A stretch of 60,806 nucleotides of DNA. It comes from Deltaproteobacteria bacterium (GTDB lineage Bacteria; Desulfobacterota; Desulfarculia; Adiutricales; Adiutricaceae). Positions 29,037-37,738 of this stretch are shown here, one piece after another (positions within the stretch are counted from its first letter, which is position 1; each line of letters begins with the position of its first letter). Position numbers and translations under genes: made by a program. A model generated the notes under the pieces. It saw nothing but the letters and a program-made list of their open reading frames with translations, was not told where the DNA came from and made no database searches. The stretch is from NCBI GenBank assembly GCA_031278635.1, contig JAITKA010000174.1:1-60806 (forward strand), written 5' to 3'.

Positions 29037-29465
29037 ATGCCAAGGTTTGAGGATATCGCGGTCGGCCAAACGGCCGAGAAAACGACGGTCGTGTCGCCCG
29101 CTTTGATCCGGGAGTTCGCCAGGGTCACCGATGACGACAACCCCATCCATTTCGACGAGGACTACGCCCGCGAGCACTCGTTCTTCAGGCGCTGCGTGGC
29201 CCACGGCATGATCTCGATCTCCTTGATCTCGGCCCTGCTGGGGACGGAGCTCCCCGGCCACGGCACCATATTTTTGAGCCAGGGCTTCGAGTTCCTCTCG
29301 CCGGTCTACCCGGGGGACGCCGTCACGGCCCGCCTGGAGGTGCTCGAGAAGGAGGAGAAGGGTAAAAAGATCAAGCTCAGGGCCAGCGTGGCCAACCAGC
29401 GGGGTCAGCTGGTTATCGACGGCCACTGCTGGGTCATGCAGCGCCAACCCAGGGCCGCGGGCTAG
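29037..29465 (+). CDS. MaoC-like (R)-specific enoyl-CoA hydratase
   Basis: 'FEDIAVGQTAEKTTVVSPALIREFARVTDDDNPIHFDEDYAREHSFFRRCVAHGMISISLISALLGTELPGHGTIFLSQGFEFLSPVYPGD'. Confidence 0.93.
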   Translation: MPRFEDIAVGQTAEKTTVVSPALIREFARVTDDDNPIHFDEDYAREHSFFRRCVAHGMISISLISALLGTELPGHGTIFLSQGFEFLSPVYPGDAVTARLEVLEKEEKGKKIKLRASVANQRGQLVIDGHCWVMQRQPRAAG

Positions 29466-29503
29466 GGGCCCGCGGGCCGGGGTTTTTTTTCATCGGATTG
29501 ATT

Positions 29504-30292
29504 ATGCAAGCGTACCCATTGATAGTCGTTTCCGCCTCGCAGCGTTTCACCTCGGACTGGGACGGCGGCAGGCTGGCCCAGGTCAGGGTCTCGTACCAGT
29601 ATTGCGACGCCATTTACCGGGCCGGGGGGCTGCCGGTCGTGGCCGGGAACTGGACGGGCCAGGGCGAGAGGTTTCACGAGGGGCGGGGCTTCGCCCAGCC
29701 GGTGCCGCGCAAGGTCGAGCCGCTTTTGGACAGGGCCGGGGCCCTGATGGACAGGGCGGCGGGGCTGCTGTTGACCGGCGGCGGGGACGTGACCCTGAGG
29801 GACGAGGGCGGTTTCGACGCGGTCAGGGAGATGGACCGGGACAGGGATTTTTGGGAGGCGGCCCTTTTGAGGTCGGCAATGGAGAGGCGCAAGCCGGTCC
29901 TGGGCGTCTGCCGGGGGCTGCAATTGATGAACGTCTATCTGGGGGGCGATCTCTGGGACGACATACCCACGGAGTTTCCCACGCCGCTCGTCCACCAGCA
30001 AAGGACGAGGCGTAACAAGACCAGCCACGACGTGGAGCTGGAGAGGGGCAGCAGGCTGGCCGGGATTTGCGGCCGGGAGAGGATCGCGGTCAACAGCGGC
30101 CACCACCAGGCGGCCAAGAATCTGGCCCCGGGCTTGGTCGCGGCGGGAAGGAGCCCGGACGGGCTGATCGAGGTGGTGGAGCTCGAGGGCTACCCCTGGG
30201 CCATTGGGGTCCAGTGGCATCCCGAGGCCCTGGCCGCCAAGGACGACATGGCCAAGGCCCTGTTCGGGGCCTTCGTCGGGGCTTGCCGCTAG
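29504..30292 (+). CDS. Class I glutamine amidotransferase-like / gamma-glutamyl-GABA hydrolase (peptidase C26)
   Basis: 'RKPVLGVCRGLQLMNVYLGGDLWDDI', 'HDVELERGSRLAGI', 'VNSGHHQAAKNLAPGL', 'IGVQWHPEAL'. Confidence 0.9.
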   Translation: MQAYPLIVVSASQRFTSDWDGGRLAQVRVSYQYCDAIYRAGGLPVVAGNWTGQGERFHEGRGFAQPVPRKVEPLLDRAGALMDRAAGLLLTGGGDVTLRDEGGFDAVREMDRDRDFWEAALLRSAMERRKPVLGVCRGLQLMNVYLGGDLWDDIPTEFPTPLVHQQRTRRNKTSHDVELERGSRLAGICGRERIAVNSGHHQAAKNLAPGLVAAGRSPDGLIEVVELEGYPWAIGVQWHPEALAAKDDMAKALFGAFVGACR

Positions 30293-30337
30293 TTTTGGTA
30301 CATAAGGATATTTTTTACCGCAAATAATGGGACATTC

Positions 30338-33300
30338 ATGGATATAAATGTAAGCGACGGGGAAATGATACACGTTGGCCTGGACGTGGGCTCCACCACC
30401 ATCAAGATCGCGGTCATAGACCGAGAGGGGCGGCTGGTTTACAGCAGCTACGGGCGGCACTTCTCGGAGGTGCGCAAGACCATGGTCGAGACCATCCACG
30501 GGGCGGTCTCGAGGTTCCCCGGGAGGTCGGCCACCCTGGCCGTGGCCGGGTCCGGGGGCATCAGCGCCTCGAAGCTTTTGGGCGCGACCTTCATCCAGGA
30601 GGTCGTGGCCGGGGCCGAGGCCATCAGGAGGCTCATCCCCAGGACGGACGTGGCCATAGAGCTGGGGGGCGAGGACGCCAAGCTGACCTTCTTTGACGCG
30701 GGCATAGACCAGCGCATGAACGAGACCTGCGCCGGGGGGACCGGGGCCTTCATCGACCAGATGGCCGCCTTCCTCAAGACCGACCCCCAGGGCCTGAACG
30801 ATCTGGCCAGGAACCACAAGACCATATACCCCATAGCCGCCCGCTGCGGGGTCTTCGCCAAGGCCGACATACTGCCCCTTCTGAACGAGGGGGCCAGGCG
30901 CGAGGACATAGCCGCCTCCATCTTCCAGTCGGTGGTCGACCAGACCATCGGGGGCCTGGCCTGCGGCCGGAGGATCAGGGGCAACGTGGCCTTTTTGGGC
31001 GGGCCGCTGTTTTTTTTGCCCGAGCTGAGGCGGCGTTTCTCGGAGACGCTGAAGCTGACCCCGGCCGAGGCCGTCTGCCCGCCCGAGGCCCAGCTGTTCG
31101 TGGCCCTTGGGGCGGCCTTCCTGTCCAAGGGCCTGGAGCCGCTGACCACGGATGGGTGGGCGCGGAGGGCCACGGGGCTTGACGGGATGGGCGTGGCCCC
31201 GGAGATAAGCCCGCTCCCGCCGCTGTTCGAGAATCTCGCCGAGCTTAAGTCCTTCAGGGACCGGCATGAGCGGGCGCGCCTCCCCAGGGCCGGCTGGCCG
31301 GCCGACGGGGAGATATTTTTGGGCCTGGACGCGGGCTCGACCACGACCAAGCTCGTGGCCCTGGACGGGCGCAAGAACCTGGTCTACTCCCAGTACGGGC
31401 CCAACCACGGCAACCCGCTTAAATCCGTCATCCTGGCCCTGAGTTCCTTTTACGGGGCCAAGGAGCCCCATTGCCGGGTGGTCAGATCGGCCGTGACCGG
31501 CTACGGGGAGGCCCTCATCCAGGCCGCCCTGGGCGTGGACCTGGGCGAGGTCGAGACCGTGGCCCACTACAAGGCCGCGGCCAGTTTCGTCCCCGGGGTG
31601 AGCTTCATAGTCGATATCGGCGGGCAGGACATAAAATGCCTCTCGGTCAGGAACGGCGTGATCGAGCGCCTGATGCTCAACGAGGCCTGCTCCTCGGGCT
31701 GCGGCTCGTTTCTGGCCACCTTCGCCGGGACCCTGGGCCTGGACGCCGAGGGCTTCGCCCGGATGGCCCTTTTGGCCGACAGGCCCGTGGACCTGGGGAG
31801 CCGCTGCACGGTTTTCATGAACTCCAAGGTCAAGCAGGCCCAGAAGGAGGGGGCCCAGGTGGGGGACATCTCGGCCGGGCTATCGTACTCGGTCGTCAGG
31901 AACGCCCTGTACAAGGTCATTAGGATCAGCCGGCCCGAGGATCTGGGCGAGAAGGTCGTGGTCCAGGGCGGCACCTTCTTTAACGACGCGGTCCTGAGGT
32001 CGTTCGAGCGCTCCATAGGCCGGGAGGTCGTGAGGCCCGATATCGCCGGGCTCATGGGCGCCTTCGGGGCCGCCCTCCTGGCCCTTGAGGACTACCGGGA
32101 GGACGCGAGGCCCTCGACCCTGATTGGCGCGGAAAAACTGGCCTCCTTTTCGGTCACCACCCGGAACGTCCGCTGCCGGAAGTGCGAGAACCGCTGCCTG
32201 CTGACCATAAACGGCTTTTCCGACGGGCGGCGCTTCGTCTCCGGCAACCGCTGCGAGCGGGGGGCCGGGACCAAAAGCCCGGCCGCCGACCGCATCGACG
32301 CCCTGGCCAATAAGGCCCACCTGGGCGACATATCGGACAGGCTCTCAAAACTGCCGACCCTGGGCGGCCTCAAGCGCCTGGCCGAGTTCGACAGGCTGCC
32401 CAACCTCTTCGCCTGGAACCTCTACAGGCTTTTCGAGGTCTACGTCCCGCGCCCGGCCTCGTCCTGCCGCGGCCGGGTGGGCATACCGAGGGGCCTGGGC
32501 ATGTACGAGACCTATCCCTTCTGGTTCACGCTCTTCCACCGCCTGGGGTTCAGGGTCGAGCTCTCGCCCCCGTCCTCCAAGGAGATATTTAACTCGGCCC
32601 TGGACACCATCCCCTCCCAGACGGTCTGCTACCCGGCCAAGCTGGTCCACGGCCACGTGCTGGCCCTTTTGGCCTCGCGGCCGGACTTCATATTCTTCCC
32701 GGCCACCCCCAGGGAGCTTCCGGCCATTTACGGCACCGTTGACCGCTACAACTGTCCCCTGGTCGGTAGCTACCCGGAACTTATCCGCCTGAACCTCGAC
32801 GCCATAGCCGACAGCGGGGTGGGCTTCCTGACCCCGTTCGTGGACCTCGCGGCCAAGCCCGGGGCCCTGGCCGAGAGGCTGGCAAGGGAGCTAAGGCACC
32901 TCAGGGTCTCCAAGGCCGAGCTCAAGGCGGCCATAAAGGAGGCCGGCCGGGAGCAGAGGCTCTACCGGGAGGACGTCCGCCAGGCCGGGGAGAGGGCCCT
33001 GGCCCAGCTCATCAAGACCAACCGCCGGGCGGTCATCCTGGCCGGGCACCCCTATCACCTGGACCCCGAGATCCACCACGGCATCCCGGACCTGATCACG
33101 GCCAACGGCCTGGGGGTCCTCTCGGCCGACTCCATCGACCACCTGGCCCCGCCCAACATCTCGCTCAGGGTCCGGGATCAGTGGATCCCCCACTCCAGGC
33201 TCTACCGGGCGGCGGTGGTCTGCGCCTCCAACGAGGGGCTCGAGCTCGTCCAGCTCAATTCCTTCGGCTGCGGCCTGGACGCCGTGACCACGGACCAGGT

Positions 33301-34744
33301 GGCCGAGATAATCAAGGAGGCCGGGAAGGTCTACACCCTCCTTAAGATAGACGAGGGGGCCAACCTCGGGGCGGCCCGCATCAGGGTCAGGTCGCTCATA
33401 GCCGCCATCAGGGAAAGGGGCCGCCAGAAGACGAAAAACTCGACCGGGGCCGTCTACGACTACAAGCCCGTGACCATGGACAGGGGCAGGGAGGGCGAAT
33501 ATTCCCTCCTCTGCCCGCAGATGTCGCCCATACATTTCAGGTTCCTGGCCCCGGCCCTCTCCCCCATGGGTTACGACATAAGGCTCATCCCCAAGCTCGA
33601 CAGGGAGGCCGTCGAGGACGGCCTCAGGTACGTCAACAACGACGCCTGTTTCCCGGCCCTGGTCTCCATAGGCCAAGTCATTCGCGAGCTTAAGACGGGC
33701 GATTACCCCAAGGAGCGGGTGGCCGTCCTCATGAGCCAGACCGGCGGCGGCTGCAGGGCCTCCAATTACGTGGCCTTTTTGCGCAAGGCCCTGACCGACG
33801 CGGGCCTGGGCCACGTCCCGGTCTGGCCGCTCTCGCTGTCGGGCGACACCGACGGCCGGGGCTTCCACATCGACCGGCCCGCCTGGCGCCGCGTCCTCAT
33901 GGGCCTCCTGACCGGCGACATGCTCCAGAGGCTCCTTCTGGCCTCCCGGCCCTACGAGAGGGTGCCGGGGGCCGCCGAGGCCCTTTTCGAGGAGTGGGTG
34001 GCCAGGGCCATTCCCGCCGTGGCCGCCGGGGACCGCAAGGCCTTCGGCCGGAACATCGGGGCCATGGCCGACGACTTCGCCGCCCTGGACCTGGGCCCCC
34101 CCGATAAGCCCCCCGTTGGGGTGGTCGGCGAGATCCTGATTAATTTCCACCCCGAGGCCAACAACCAGGTCGTGGCCATACTCGAGTCCGAGGGCGGCCA
34201 GGCCGTCCTCCCGGAGCTGACCGACTTTTTCCTCTACTGCCTCTACGACGAGATCTACCGGCGCGACAACCTGACCGGGAGCCGCTGGACCAAGTGGGTC
34301 AACGGTTTCCTCATCGGCTACATCGAGAAACACCGGGCCCCCATGTACGCGGCCCTGGCCAGGCACCCCCGCTTCGGGCACCTCAATCCCTTCGCCCGCC
34401 TGAAGGCCGCGGGCGAGGGCCTCGTCTCCCTCGGCAACCAGAGCGGGGAGGGCTGGTACCTCGCCGCCGACATGGTCCTGATGCTCGAGCACGGCATCGG
34501 CAACATCCTCTGCCTCCAGCCCTTCGGCTGCCTCCCCAACCACATAACCGGCAAGGGCGTGGTCAAGGAACTGAAGCGCCGCTACCCGCAGGCCAACCTC
34601 GCCGCCGTGGACTACGACCCCGGGGCCAGCGAGGTCAACCAGCTCAACCGCATAAAGCTCATGATGACCGTGGCCAAGGCCCAGAAGGCCCGCGAGGCCA
34701 TCCGCCTGGTCGAGCCGCCGCCGGCCGCGGCCATCCTCCCCTGA
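30338..34744 (+). CDS. Multi-domain 2-hydroxyacyl-CoA dehydratase activase-type fusion (two ASKHA activase domains plus HgdB-like regions)
   Basis: 1468 aa; 'GLDVGSTTIKIAVIDREG...NETCAGGTGAFIDQMA' and 'GLDAGSTTTKLVALDGRKN...NEACSSGCGSFLATFA'; Cys-rich 'CRKCENRCLL...GNRCERG'; downstream 'GIPRGLGMYETYPFWFTLFHRLGFRVELS'. Confidence 0.9.
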   Translation: MDINVSDGEMIHVGLDVGSTTIKIAVIDREGRLVYSSYGRHFSEVRKTMVETIHGAVSRFPGRSATLAVAGSGGISASKLLGATFIQEVVAGAEAIRRLIPRTDVAIELGGEDAKLTFFDAGIDQRMNETCAGGTGAFIDQMAAFLKTDPQGLNDLARNHKTIYPIAARCGVFAKADILPLLNEGARREDIAASIFQSVVDQTIGGLACGRRIRGNVAFLGGPLFFLPELRRRFSETLKLTPAEAVCPPEAQLFVALGAAFLSKGLEPLTTDGWARRATGLDGMGVAPEISPLPPLFENLAELKSFRDRHERARLPRAGWPADGEIFLGLDAGSTTTKLVALDGRKNLVYSQYGPNHGNPLKSVILALSSFYGAKEPHCRVVRSAVTGYGEALIQAALGVDLGEVETVAHYKAAASFVPGVSFIVDIGGQDIKCLSVRNGVIERLMLNEACSSGCGSFLATFAGTLGLDAEGFARMALLADRPVDLGSRCTVFMNSKVKQAQKEGAQVGDISAGLSYSVVRNALYKVIRISRPEDLGEKVVVQGGTFFNDAVLRSFERSIGREVVRPDIAGLMGAFGAALLALEDYREDARPSTLIGAEKLASFSVTTRNVRCRKCENRCLLTINGFSDGRRFVSGNRCERGAGTKSPAADRIDALANKAHLGDISDRLSKLPTLGGLKRLAEFDRLPNLFAWNLYRLFEVYVPRPASSCRGRVGIPRGLGMYETYPFWFTLFHRLGFRVELSPPSSKEIFNSALDTIPSQTVCYPAKLVHGHVLALLASRPDFIFFPATPRELPAIYGTVDRYNCPLVGSYPELIRLNLDAIADSGVGFLTPFVDLAAKPGALAERLARELRHLRVSKAELKAAIKEAGREQRLYREDVRQAGERALAQLIKTNRRAVILAGHPYHLDPEIHHGIPDLITANGLGVLSADSIDHLAPPNISLRVRDQWIPHSRLYRAAVVCASNEGLELVQLNSFGCGLDAVTTDQVAEIIKEAGKVYTLLKIDEGANLGAARIRVRSLIAAIRERGRQKTKNSTGAVYDYKPVTMDRGREGEYSLLCPQMSPIHFRFLAPALSPMGYDIRLIPKLDREAVEDGLRYVNNDACFPALVSIGQVIRELKTGDYPKERVAVLMSQTGGGCRASNYVAFLRKALTDAGLGHVPVWPLSLSGDTDGRGFHIDRPAWRRVLMGLLTGDMLQRLLLASRPYERVPGAAEALFEEWVARAIPAVAAGDRKAFGRNIGAMADDFAALDLGPPDKPPVGVVGEILINFHPEANNQVVAILESEGGQAVLPELTDFFLYCLYDEIYRRDNLTGSRWTKWVNGFLIGYIEKHRAPMYAALARHPRFGHLNPFARLKAAGEGLVSLGNQSGEGWYLAADMVLMLEHGIGNILCLQPFGCLPNHITGKGVVKELKRRYPQANLAAVDYDPGASEVNQLNRIKLMMTVAKAQKAREAIRLVEPPPAAAILP

Positions 34745-35348
34745 GTATTTCCTCATCCCAGTAAAATCCCTCGCCCCCCCTTTGTCCCGGGCCCCCGCGC
34801 CTGGGACAAACATCCCTAATTATCGCTAAGTATTCCCTCGATGGGCTAAGTTGGCCTTTGCCGAGCCCTTTAAAAACGATAAGGGCTCAGTATCCTAAGA
34901 CTTGGCAAAAATAAGCTATGGCACAGCCAAAATAATGAGTTAAAATTCTCAATTAGGCCTTGTTTTCTAGAATTACAAGAGATATAATTAATTTTATGAG
35001 ATTGGAACTCGTAAGATTGGCGTATTACTTAAGAATCGTTCACTAACTTGTTGGTTAGACAGTCGAAATTTTCGCAAGGCTATGGATGGTTTTATTTTCT
35101 GCGCACTTACGAAAAACAAGCCAATATTTAAGCCCAATACGAAACGAATTTTTCAAATTTACCAAAGGCTGGCCCTTGCCCGGTCACCGGGCAAGGGCGC
35201 GACCGCGTTAGCCTAATTGAGAACGTATTTTGATAATAGAGTATCAGAGTCTTAAGGGCCCCGAGGGGACCGAAAATTTTTTTGAAAATTTTTTCGATCA
35301 ACATCTTGTGGCCGATGGGGTGGGTATGCCGACCATTGGTGTTTTCGG

Positions 35349-35376
35349 GTGGGGATTAGGGGGGATAAGTGGGGGG
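35349..35376 (+). promoter_or_regulatory. Putative MraZ operator: three G-rich boxes at 10-bp spacing
   Basis: GTGGGGATTA-GGGGGGATAA-GTGGGGGG; equivalent positions 35349, 35359, 35369. Confidence 0.6.
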
Positions 35377-35563
35377 AGACGGTAAAATTATTGGGACAGA
35401 AGCGATTTTTTGCTTGACGGGAGGGGGGCTGAAGCGCTAAAGTCACAATACGGCTTTTCACCTCCCGGCCGCCCGGCCGGGGGGGAGGGCCCGGGCGAAG
35501 GCGCGACGATTCGCCCCATCCCATCCAAGGCGAGGCGGCCGGTTCCCGGCCCCGATTAAACCA

Positions 35564-36073
35564 ATGCCCTCCGTGACTTTCACCTTCAAGGGTCGGCAGG
35601 CCCACTCACTCGACGAGAAGGGGCGTCTCATACTCCCCAATCAGTTCCGGGTGGTTTTGGCCGCCTCCAGGGAACCGGCCACGGTCTACCTGGGGAGCAT
35701 GCCCGGCACGGGGTTCGTGAGCGTCTACCCGGCGGAGCGGTGGGAGGAACTGTGCCAGCTTTGGAAGGACGAGAAGCGCTTCCCGGACACCAGGACGATG
35801 CTGAACGGCCAGAGGATGTTTTTTTCCAACATCGAGCAGGCCGCGGTCGACAGGACCGGCAGGGTCACCGTCCCGGCCCACTTCCGGACCCGGGCCAACC
35901 TAAAAGATGAGGTCGCCGTGATAGGCGTCGCCGACAAGATGGAGATTTGGAACCCCGACGACCTCGACGCCTTCGAGTCGGAAGGCGGCCCCGCCTGGGG
36001 CCATGGGCCGGCCGGGGAAAGCGCCCGCCCTTCGGGGGTTCCCCCCGAAGAGGTAAGGCTCCCGCAGTTCTGA
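35564..36073 (+). CDS. mraZ: MraZ transcriptional regulator
   Basis: 'FKGRQAHSLDEKGRLILPNQFRVVL...VYPAERWEEL...AAVDRTGRVTVPAHFRTRANLKDEVAVIGVADKMEIWN'. Confidence 0.95.
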   Translation: MPSVTFTFKGRQAHSLDEKGRLILPNQFRVVLAASREPATVYLGSMPGTGFVSVYPAERWEELCQLWKDEKRFPDTRTMLNGQRMFFSNIEQAAVDRTGRVTVPAHFRTRANLKDEVAVIGVADKMEIWNPDDLDAFESEGGPAWGHGPAGESARPSGVPPEEVRLPQF

Positions 36074-36074
36074 C

Positions 36075-37124
36075 GTGACCTTTGGGCCCAAGCCCCCGGA
36101 GGGGGGCGACTGGTCGGCGGCCTTCGGCCACGCGCCGGTCCTCCTGGCCGAGACCATGGAATTTTTGGCCGTTAAGCCGGACGGGCTTTACGTCGACTGC
36201 ACCCTTGGCGGCGGCGGCCACGCCCGGGCCATTTTGGGACGGCTCGGACCGAACGGGCGCCTCCTGGCCCTGGACGTCGATCCCGAGCCCCTCGAGTGGG
36301 CCGGGGCCTGGGGCGCGGGCGATCCGAGGCTCACGCTCGAAAGGGCCAGTTTCGGGGATCTGGCCGGGGTCCTTTCCCGGCTGGGCCTGGGGCCGGCCGA
36401 CGGGCTGGTGGCCGACCTGGGGCTGAGCGCGAGGCAGCTCCTGGGCGCCGGGAGGGGCTTTTCCATCACCCGGGACGGCCCCCTGGACATGCGCCTTGAC
36501 CCGGACGCGACCCTCACCGCCCACGAGATAGTCAACCACTACCCCGAGTACAGGCTGGCCGACATCCTCAGGCGCTACGGCGAGGAGACCGCGGCCAGGA
36601 AGCTGGCGAGGCTCGTGGTCGAGGCAAGGGAGAGGGCCCCCATAAACTCCACCCACGAGCTCGCGGCCATAGCCGAGAGGGCCCTTTACAGGCCGGGCCC
36701 CAGGCCGAGGGTACACCCGGCCACCAAAACTTTCATGGCCCTGCGGCTCGCGGTCAACGGCGAGCTGGAGACCCTTTCGCGCTTTCTGGCCCAGGCCAGG
36801 TCCTGCCTCAAGACCGGCGGGGTCCTCGCCGTCATAAGTTTCCATTCCCTCGAGGACCGGATGGTCAAGCTGGCCCTCCGGGGCGAGGCGCCCGGGCCGG
36901 ACGAGGGGGGCCCCATCGCCCAGGCCTGGCCCAAGTCAAAGAGGGGGCTCATCCGCAAGGCCAGGACCGGGAGGGCCCTGACCCCGGGGGAGCTGAGGGC
37001 CCCCCCGGACCCGGTGAGGGCCTTCCGGCCCCTTCGCCGCAAGAGCGTAAGGCCGACGGAGGCGGAAATCACGGCCAACCCCAGGTCCAGGTCGGCGAAG
37101 CTAAGGGCGGCCGAGGCCGTGTGA
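36075..37124 (+). CDS. rsmH: 16S rRNA (cytosine-N4) methyltransferase RsmH
   Basis: 'HAPVLLAETMEFLAVKPDGLYVDCTLGGGGHARAIL...DLGLSARQL...GFSITRDGPLDMRLD...KTFMALRLAVNGELETL'; GTG start. Confidence 0.97.
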   Translation: MTFGPKPPEGGDWSAAFGHAPVLLAETMEFLAVKPDGLYVDCTLGGGGHARAILGRLGPNGRLLALDVDPEPLEWAGAWGAGDPRLTLERASFGDLAGVLSRLGLGPADGLVADLGLSARQLLGAGRGFSITRDGPLDMRLDPDATLTAHEIVNHYPEYRLADILRRYGEETAARKLARLVVEARERAPINSTHELAAIAERALYRPGPRPRVHPATKTFMALRLAVNGELETLSRFLAQARSCLKTGGVLAVISFHSLEDRMVKLALRGEAPGPDEGGPIAQAWPKSKRGLIRKARTGRALTPGELRAPPDPVRAFRPLRRKSVRPTEAEITANPRSRSAKLRAAEAV

Positions 37125-37174
37125 ACCGGGCCAGGCCCGGCCTGGGGCCACACAAAAAACCAAGGCGGCGAGAC

Positions 37175-37672
37175 ATGGGATTGTTTTTCGGGGAAAAGCG
37201 CGAGGCCAAACCCTGGGGCAAGTTCGGCAAGAGGCCCAAGGGCCCCCAGGGGCCCAAAAGGCCGGGCGACAAGCCTGGCTGGAGGGATAACCTAAAGAAC
37301 GTCAAGGGCGTCCAGGCGGCCCAGGCCAAAAAGGAGCAGCTTTTGGCCGAGGCCGAGAAGGACTCGGTCCTGATCCACCTGCCCGAGGAGCTGCCCACCA
37401 ACCTCCCGGCCAAGCGCTTCGCCGGCGTGGCCGTCATGTGTTTCATTTTCGTCCTCGCCCTTTTGGTTTTGGTCGGCCTCGAGATCAGGCACACCCGGCT
37501 GGGCCGGGAGGTCTCCAGCCTCACCAGCCGGAAGGTGGCCCTGATCGAGGAGAACCGCCATTACCGGACGGAGATGTCCAGGATCACCGTGGTGGGCGAC
37601 CTGGAGCAGGTGGCCCGGGAGAACCTGGGCCTGGTCCCGCCCGCCGAGGGCCAGATAGTCATAATACCCTGA
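37175..37672 (+). CDS. ftsL: FtsL-like cell division protein
   Basis: Single TM plus coiled coil 'LGREVSSLTSRKVALIEENRHYRTEMSRITVVGDLEQVARENLGLVPPAEGQIVIIP'; located between rsmH and ftsI. Confidence 0.8.
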   Translation: MGLFFGEKREAKPWGKFGKRPKGPQGPKRPGDKPGWRDNLKNVKGVQAAQAKKEQLLAEAEKDSVLIHLPEELPTNLPAKRFAGVAVMCFIFVLALLVLVGLEIRHTRLGREVSSLTSRKVALIEENRHYRTEMSRITVVGDLEQVARENLGLVPPAEGQIVIIP

Positions 37673-37738
37673 GGGCAAGGCCGGGGCCCGGCCCGGACCC
37701 GGACTTTTTTTCGTGGCGAACGATGAGGCGAGCCTGAG

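Noticed and set aside
29462-31567. 701-aa minus-strand ORF
   Set aside because: Antisense to C26 amidotransferase and activase genes, which carry clear motifs.
32891-34813. 640-aa minus-strand ORF opposite the activase fusion
   Set aside because: Antisense artefact of GC-rich coding; no recognisable domain, no SD or operon context.
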